Source: Pseudomonadota bacterium
GTDB taxonomy: Bacteria > Desulfobacterota > Anaeroferrophillalia > Anaeroferrophillales > Tharpellaceae
Length of the DNA: 11,597 nt
Direction: 5' to 3'
NCBI GenBank assembly: GCA_030641485.1
Contig: DAOWHJ010000148.1
Coordinates: 1 to 11,597 of the forward strand
The notes under the pieces: model-generated
Databases searched by the model: none
What the model was told of the DNA's origin: nothing
The model's input: only the letters and a program-made list of their open reading frames with translations
Shown: in pieces, positions 7,712 to 11,597 of the stretch
Position numbering within the stretch: the first letter of the stretch is position 1
How the letters are laid out: each line of letters begins with the position of its first letter
Position numbers and translations under genes: made by a program

Positions 7712-8149
7712 ATGACTGTCGTTCTTCTCCTGCATCCGGTAATCCAAGTGCTTGCGACTCTGTTGGCAGGTTACGTGCTTTGGTTGGGTGTGCAGCGCTT
7801 TCAATCACGGCATTGGCAGCGAAAGATTCCCTTTAATTGGAAAGCCCATGTTTCTGTGGGGGGTATTGCCCTGGGCTTGTGGCTTGCCGGGCTGTTTGGT
7901 GGTTTGGCTATGGTGCGAGTCTGGTGGCATGGTTTTCTGATTACCGGACCCCATGGTAAGCTGGCTTTGGCAATGTTTCCCCTACTGCTCTTTGGACTTC
8001 TGTCCGGCCTCCACATGAATCGCCGTAAGAAAAAAAGAGAGTTCCTGCCTCTACTTCATGGTGCTAACAATTTATTACTGATAATTTTGGCATTATATCA
8101 AGCCTATACCGGGTGGATGGTTTACAACGTCTTTGTCCTCGGTGGTTAA
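7712..8149 (+). CDS. DUF4079-like four-helix membrane protein, possible b-type cytochrome
   Basis: This is a hydrophobic 145-residue protein with about four membrane segments (roughly 5-26, 47-69, 84-101 and 113-138). Histidines lie near segment ends: His8 (LHPV), His46, His73, His81 (GPHGKLAL), His101 and His116 (LLHGANN). This layout and the GLWLAGLFGG, ITGPHG and LPLLHG motifs recall the DUF4079 family, whose histidine pattern suggests heme b or quinone-linked electron transfer; that function is inference. The chosen ATG (7712) has AGGAG seven bases upstream and makes the protein begin at the first helix. The same frame is open back to 7559, but that would overlap the P460 gene and add a non-membrane extension of 51 residues. 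It could be the membrane electron partner of the P460-like protein. Confidence 0.75.
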   Translation: MTVVLLLHPVIQVLATLLAGYVLWLGVQRFQSRHWQRKIPFNWKAHVSVGGIALGLWLAGLFGGLAMVRVWWHGFLITGPHGKLALAMFPLLLFGLLSGLHMNRRKKKREFLPLLHGANNLLLIILALYQAYTGWMVYNVFVLGG

Positions 8150-8357
8150 ATCATTCCTAATCGGCGGACTTTTTCGGGCTCGGACGGTTTTAGTTGATTT
8201 GAATGACAGCTTTATAGTATAAAGCCCCGGTTTTACGTTTGCTGGCCAATCTTTTCTGATTAAAAAGTTTGGTTGGTGATTGATTTTTTTCAAAATAGAC
8301 TGAATGCTTTTGAGATTGTCTCGATTGAGATGATATGAGCCTATGGAGATTTAAGCA
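8150..8357. other. Intergenic region between the DUF4079 gene and dksA
   Basis: This 208-bp stretch is AT-rich in its second half. It holds a short hairpin, GCTTTAT-agt-ATAAAGC (8209-8225), followed after three bases by GGTTTT; this could be a weak terminator for the upstream pair. TTGAGAT occurs at 8310-8316 and 8325-8331, 15 bp apart, just before dksA. I cannot name a convincing promoter; TTGATT- and TTGAGA-like -35 elements exist but lack good -10 partners. No gene is seen. Confidence 0.4.
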
Positions 8358-8723
8358 ATGGAAAGTAAAGAGTTTGAATACTTTCGCCAGATTTTGCTGG
8401 AGAAGAAGATAGATGTTGAGGCCCGGGTGGAGCAACTTAAGAATGGGGATATCCATACTAATAAGGATGATCTTTACGATGATGTCGATGCCGCTAGTGT
8501 TGATGCCGATCATAGTCTTCTCTTTCGTATTCGTGGCCGCGAAGCTCACCTGATTAAAAAAATTAATGAGGCTTTAGAGCAGCTAGATGCTGGAACCTAT
8601 GGTGTCTGCGCCGAATGTGGTGAAGATATTAATGTTGAAAGACTTAAAGCCCGGCCTGTAGCTCCCTTATGTATTGCCTGTAAGGAAGAGCAGGAGAAAA
8701 TGGAAAAACGTACCGGCAGATAG
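8358..8723 (+). CDS. dksA: DksA/TraR-family zinc-finger regulator of RNA polymerase
   Basis: DksA-family proteins insert a coiled coil into the RNA polymerase secondary channel and, with ppGpp, alter transcription of rRNA and amino-acid genes. This protein has 121 residues, shorter than E. coli DksA (151), mainly at the N-terminus. The coiled coil spans about 5-80. Its tip carries DDVDAA (41-46), which aligns with the D-x-x-D-x-A tip essential in E. coli DksA (Asp71, Asp74, Ala76; here Asp41, Asp44, Ala46). That argues for a working DksA-like protein rather than a tip-less relative. A C4 zinc finger follows: Cys84 and Cys87 (CAEC), then Cys105 and Cys108 (CIAC), with the family motif RLKARP between them. 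The ATG follows GGAGA. leuS begins 27 bp downstream, so the two are probably co-transcribed. Confidence 0.88.
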   Translation: MESKEFEYFRQILLEKKIDVEARVEQLKNGDIHTNKDDLYDDVDAASVDADHSLLFRIRGREAHLIKKINEALEQLDAGTYGVCAECGEDINVERLKARPVAPLCIACKEEQEKMEKRTGR

Positions 8724-8750
8724 TTTGTCACTGTTGCCAGGAAGATAGAT

Positions 8751-11240
8751 ATGGATGCTGAATATAACCCCGAAGTGATAGAGAAAAAGTGGCAGGAGCA
8801 GTGGCTCAAAGAGAAGACCTTTGCCACAGGTAGAGGTGGTGATAAATACTACCTGCTTGAGATGTTCCCATACCCTTCGGGGAAGATCCATATGGGCCAT
8901 GTTCGCAACTATTCAATCGGCGATGTTATGGCACGTTACCAGCGGATGTTGGGTCGTGATGTGCTTCACCCTATGGGTTGGGATGCTTTCGGGATGCCAG
9001 CTGAAAATGCAGCGATAGCGAACGATGTTCATCCGGCTGTCTGGACCCGTAAAAATATTGATGAGATGCGTACCCAGTTGCAGAGCATGGGGTTCAGTTA
9101 CGACTGGGACCGTGAACTGGCAACCTGTGATCCAGACTACTATCGTTGGGAACAACTTTTTTTCACTGAAATGCTTGAAAAAGGTCTGGTATACAAGAAG
9201 GAAGCCAAAGTTAATTGGTGCGAAGATTGCCAGACGGTGTTGGCCAATGAGCAAGTTGAAAATGGTTGTTGCTGGCGGTGTGGAGAGAAGACTCAAGATA
9301 AGGCTCTGAATCAGTGGTTTTTCAAGATTACCGCTTATGCTGAAGAGTTACTTGAGGGCTGTAAGGAGCTTGAGGGGGGGTGGCCCGAACGGGTTATCAC
9401 CATGCAGAAGAACTGGATTGGCAAGAGTGTCGGGGCTAATATTGACTTTAATGTTGATGGTCTTGATGAGGTCAAAATCTCGGTTTTTACGACGCGTCAA
9501 GATACTTTGTTCGGGGCAACATTTATGAGCTTGGCCCCAGATCATCCTTTAGCTGCACAGCTTGCAGCCGGGACTGGGCAGGAGGAAGCGGTCGCCGCAT
9601 TTGTTGAAAAAATGAGGCTCAAAGAGATTAGTGACCGTGATGTTGTTCAGTTGGAAAAAGAGGGAGTCTTTACTGGTCGCTATGCAGTTAACCCCATGAC
9701 TGGCAGTAAGATGCCGATCTACCTGGCTAATTTTGTCCTTTCCGGTTACGGAACCGGTGCGGTGATGGCCGTTCCGGCTCATGATCAGCGCGATTTTGAG
9801 TTCGCCAGAATGTATGATTTGCCAATCATTGTTGTCATTCAGCCTGACGGTGAAAAGTTTGGCCCTGAAACAATGACTGAGGCCTACACGGGGACTGGGC
9901 GACTGGTTAATTCGGGTGAGTTTGACGGTCTTGAAAATGTTAAAGCGTTAGAGTCTATTGCAACTCATTTAAATGAAAATGAGATCGGCAATAAGGCGAT
10001 CACCTACCGTTTACGTGACTGGGGAGTTTCACGCCAGCGATACTGGGGAGCCCCAATCCCGATAATTTATTGCGATAAGTGTGGTATTGTGCCGGTGCCG
10101 AAGCAGGATCTCCCGGTGCGTTTGCCCGAGGATGTTGAACTTGGTAAGGCGGGGGGGTCGCCCCTGGCTTTACATGAGAGTTTTGTCAATACTACCTGTC
10201 CAATTTGCGCGGCTCCGGCGCGGCGTGAGACCGACACCATGGATACCTTCGTCGAGTCATCGTGGTACTATATGCGTTATGCCTGTGCTGGTTTTGCCGA
10301 TGGTCCTTTAGAAAAGGATACGGTTAATCGCTGGCTTCCGGTAGATCACTATGTCGGTGGGATTGAACATGCTATTTTACACCTGCTTTACTCACGATTT
10401 TTTACCAAGGTTTTGCGTGATCTTGGCTATATCGATTTCTCCGAGCCTTTTACCCGGCTTTTGACTCAGGGAATGGTGATTAAAGATGGTGCCAAGATGT
10501 CAAAGTCGAAAGGCAATGTCGTTGATCCTAATGCTCTTATAAAAAGATATGGTGCTGATACGGCTCGGATCTTCAGTCTTTTTGCCTCACCGCCAGAGCT
10601 TGATCTGGAGTGGAATGACCAGGGCGTTGAGGGTGGGTATCGTTTTCTGAACCGTCTCTGGCGCTATGTTTATGCTCTTCTGCCCGCTTTGAGTGAGGTT
10701 GAAGCCTTTGCTGGAGCCGCAGCGGATGTGCCTCAGGTCTATGCGGCCCTGCGGCGTAAAACGCATCAGACAATTACCAAAGTACGGGTCGATATTGAAG
10801 AGCGCATGCATTTTAATACAGCGATCAGTGCGGTTATGGAATTGGTTAACGAGCTGAAGAAATATGACCCTGAGGCGGCCCGATCGGATAAGATGCTGGC
10901 CGCCCTTCTGCGTGAGGCGGTGGAGGTTGTAATCCTGCTTTTAGCTCCGATTGTCCCACATATCTCTGAAGAACTTTGGTTTGAGTTGGGTAATGAGGGT
11001 GGCGTAAGTTATGTTCCGGTCCCGATCGCTGATGTTGATGCGTTGGTTGAGGAGACCACTTTGGTTGTGGTCCAGATTAATGGTAAGGTGCGGGAGCGTT
11101 TGCAAGTGACTTGTGATATGGCCAAAGATGATCTCGAGAAACTTGCTCTGGCCAGTGCCAAAGTCCAAAAATATATCGCTGGGAAATCATTGCGGAAAGT
11201 TATAGTGGTTCCAAATAAGCTGGTTAATATTGTCGTTTGA
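8751..11240 (+). CDS. leuS: Leucyl-tRNA synthetase
   Basis: This class I aminoacyl-tRNA synthetase charges tRNA-Leu in the cytoplasm. It has 829 residues, somewhat shorter than E. coli LeuRS (860). The HIGH signature is HMGH (47-50) within YPSGKIHMGHVRNYS, and KMSKS is at 582-586. A Cys4 zinc module lies at about 157-177 (Cys157, Cys160, Cys174, Cys177), with another cysteine cluster at 441-444 and 483-486. The CP1 editing domain runs from about 225 to 420 and has the threonine-rich TTRQDTLFG (247-255) and GYGTGAVMAVPAHD (332-345), so the editing Asp345 is present. The anticodon-binding helical bundle and C-terminal domain (VVVQINGKVRERL at 772-784) complete it. The ATG follows AGGAAG. I see no frameshift or missing catalytic motif. 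The last bases of its stop codon form the first bases of a palindromic repeat. Confidence 0.98.
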   Translation: MDAEYNPEVIEKKWQEQWLKEKTFATGRGGDKYYLLEMFPYPSGKIHMGHVRNYSIGDVMARYQRMLGRDVLHPMGWDAFGMPAENAAIANDVHPAVWTRKNIDEMRTQLQSMGFSYDWDRELATCDPDYYRWEQLFFTEMLEKGLVYKKEAKVNWCEDCQTVLANEQVENGCCWRCGEKTQDKALNQWFFKITAYAEELLEGCKELEGGWPERVITMQKNWIGKSVGANIDFNVDGLDEVKISVFTTRQDTLFGATFMSLAPDHPLAAQLAAGTGQEEAVAAFVEKMRLKEISDRDVVQLEKEGVFTGRYAVNPMTGSKMPIYLANFVLSGYGTGAVMAVPAHDQRDFEFARMYDLPIIVVIQPDGEKFGPETMTEAYTGTGRLVNSGEFDGLENVKALESIATHLNENEIGNKAITYRLRDWGVSRQRYWGAPIPIIYCDKCGIVPVPKQDLPVRLPEDVELGKAGGSPLALHESFVNTTCPICAAPARRETDTMDTFVESSWYYMRYACAGFADGPLEKDTVNRWLPVDHYVGGIEHAILHLLYSRFFTKVLRDLGYIDFSEPFTRLLTQGMVIKDGAKMSKSKGNVVDPNALIKRYGADTARIFSLFASPPELDLEWNDQGVEGGYRFLNRLWRYVYALLPALSEVEAFAGAAADVPQVYAALRRKTHQTITKVRVDIEERMHFNTAISAVMELVNELKKYDPEAARSDKMLAALLREAVEVVILLLAPIVPHISEELWFELGNEGGVSYVPVPIADVDALVEETTLVVVQINGKVRERLQVTCDMAKDDLEKLALASAKVQKYIAGKSLRKVIVVPNKLVNIVV

Positions 11241-11394
11241 TGGCGTCGTAAAAAGTCCGATCTACTGCGTTATTGTGGTCTGTCCAGCCACTCGACATAC
11301 TAGATGTATGGTCTCGCATCTGGATAGACCACAATATCTTGCACCCCAAGGGCACTTCCTGCGGGGCGCATATCGAAATTTTTACTTAGCCATC
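11239..11394. repeat. 156-bp imperfect palindrome, MITE/REP-like element
   Basis: The outer 23-nt ends (11239-11261 and 11372-11394) are inverted copies matching at 18 of 23 positions, both beginning GATGGC. Inside, TATTGTGGTCTGTCCAG (11271-11287) pairs with 11320-11336 at 16 of 17 positions. The central loop holds CATAC/GTATG, and the right arm carries an extra GC-rich hairpin, GCACCCC (11341-11347) with GGGGCGC (11363-11369). There is no coding content of note. The layout suggests a non-autonomous transposon or REP-type repeat that can fold as one long cruciform. It could also stop transcription after leuS. The GTAAAAAGTCCGATCT core looks to me like a repeat dispersed in some deltaproteobacterial genomes, but that is memory and unverified. 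Confidence 0.65.
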
Positions 11395-11417
11395 CCGGGA
11401 CTGTTTACGAAGGTATC

Positions 11418-11424
11418 AAGGAAG
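11418..11424 (+). promoter_or_regulatory. Ribosome binding site that fixes the lptE TTG start
   Basis: AAGGAAG lies four bases before TTG (11429-11431), with its AGGA core six bases away. No ATG in this frame gives a signal peptide, so this site decides the start. Confidence 0.6.
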
Positions 11425-11428
11425 ACCA

Positions 11429-11597
11429 TTGAAAAAGTATTTTATCGTTCTGATTTTGTTACTTCTGTCTCTTCTGCTCACTAGTTGTGGCTATCGTTTA
11501 CGCGGGACCCAGGAGCTTGGTGGTGATCTGCGGACAGTGGCAGTTTTGCCTTTTGTTAACAAAACCTTTGAAAGTCGAATTGAGAATGATCTCTTTA
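11429..11597 (+). CDS. lptE: LPS-assembly lipoprotein LptE, 3'-truncated by window end
   Basis: LptE is the outer-membrane lipoprotein that plugs and supports the LptD barrel in lipopolysaccharide export. Only 56 codons are visible before the window ends. From a TTG start the product begins MKKYFIVLILLLL, a classic lipoprotein signal, with the lipobox LTSC and lipidated Cys20. CGYRLRG follows directly, as is typical of LptE, then the domain start TVAVLPFVNKTFESRIENDL. The place after leuS fits the leuS-lptE order common in proteobacteria (holA usually follows). The 156-bp repeat separates it from leuS, so it may have its own promoter or rely on readthrough. Identity rests on a short N-terminal piece and on context. 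Confidence 0.8.
   Translation, partial: MKKYFIVLILLLLSLLLTSCGYRLRGTQELGGDLRTVAVLPFVNKTFESRIENDLF

Noticed and set aside
8165..8174. Ten-base match (reverse complement AAAAAGTCCG) to the left end of the 11239 repeat
   Set aside because: Only ten bases agree and the flanks differ, so it is too short to call a degenerate repeat copy; it may be chance.
10573..10811. Two minus-strand open frames within leuS
   Set aside because: They are antisense to the conserved LeuRS helical region with no ribosome site or domain; they are shadows of leuS codon use.
11230..11484. 84-codon open frame across the leuS end, the palindromic repeat and the lptE start
   Set aside because: It begins inside leuS in another frame, is largely made of the repeat, and runs over the lptE signal peptide in the wrong frame.

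Overview
The window looks like ordinary chromosome of a Gram-negative, probably deltaproteobacterial (Desulfobacterota-type) organism. This is inferred from a leuS gene followed by the outer-membrane lipoprotein gene lptE, a short DksA-type zinc-finger regulator directly upstream of leuS, a cytochrome P460/DUF4079 gene pair, and a three-part RND pump that needs an outer membrane. Taxonomy cannot be fixed without database searches. Every gene belongs to a recognisable family. I see no CRISPR array, rRNA, tRNA, transposase or integrase.

Layout. Bases 1-1044 (+) are the 3' part of bioA (biotin synthesis). Its last 27 bases overlap the end of a convergent (-) operon. Read on the minus strand from 6984 down to 1018, that operon is cusC-cusB-cusA: an outer-membrane channel, a periplasmic adaptor with metal-binding domains at both ends, and an RND pump with the three-methionine Cu(I)/Ag(I) site of CusA. 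Bases 6985-7215 are a divergent control region. Two candidate sigma70-type promoters with identical hexamers (TTGCTT, 17 bp, TATACT) point away from each other, with nested inverted repeats between them. Rightwards from it run a secreted cytochrome P460-like c-type protein (7216-7692) and a DUF4079-like four-helix membrane protein (7712-8149). After a 208-bp gap come a DksA/TraR-family regulator (8358-8723) and leucyl-tRNA synthetase (8751-11240). A 156-bp imperfect palindrome resembling a MITE or REP-type repeat abuts the leuS stop (11239-11394). The window ends inside lptE (from 11429).

How the genes work together. CusA, CusB and CusC would form one efflux complex exporting copper or silver from periplasm and cytoplasm across the outer membrane. 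The P460-like protein and DUF4079 protein look like a soluble/membrane redox or sensory pair. Their promoter mirrors the efflux promoter, so shared control by metal or redox stress is a testable inference. dksA-leuS-lptE are housekeeping genes on the plus strand.

The points most worth a second look are the mirrored divergent promoter region linking copper efflux to the P460/DUF4079 pair, the double metal-binding-domain CusB, and the palindromic repeat after leuS. None of these amounts to a clearly new system on sequence evidence alone.
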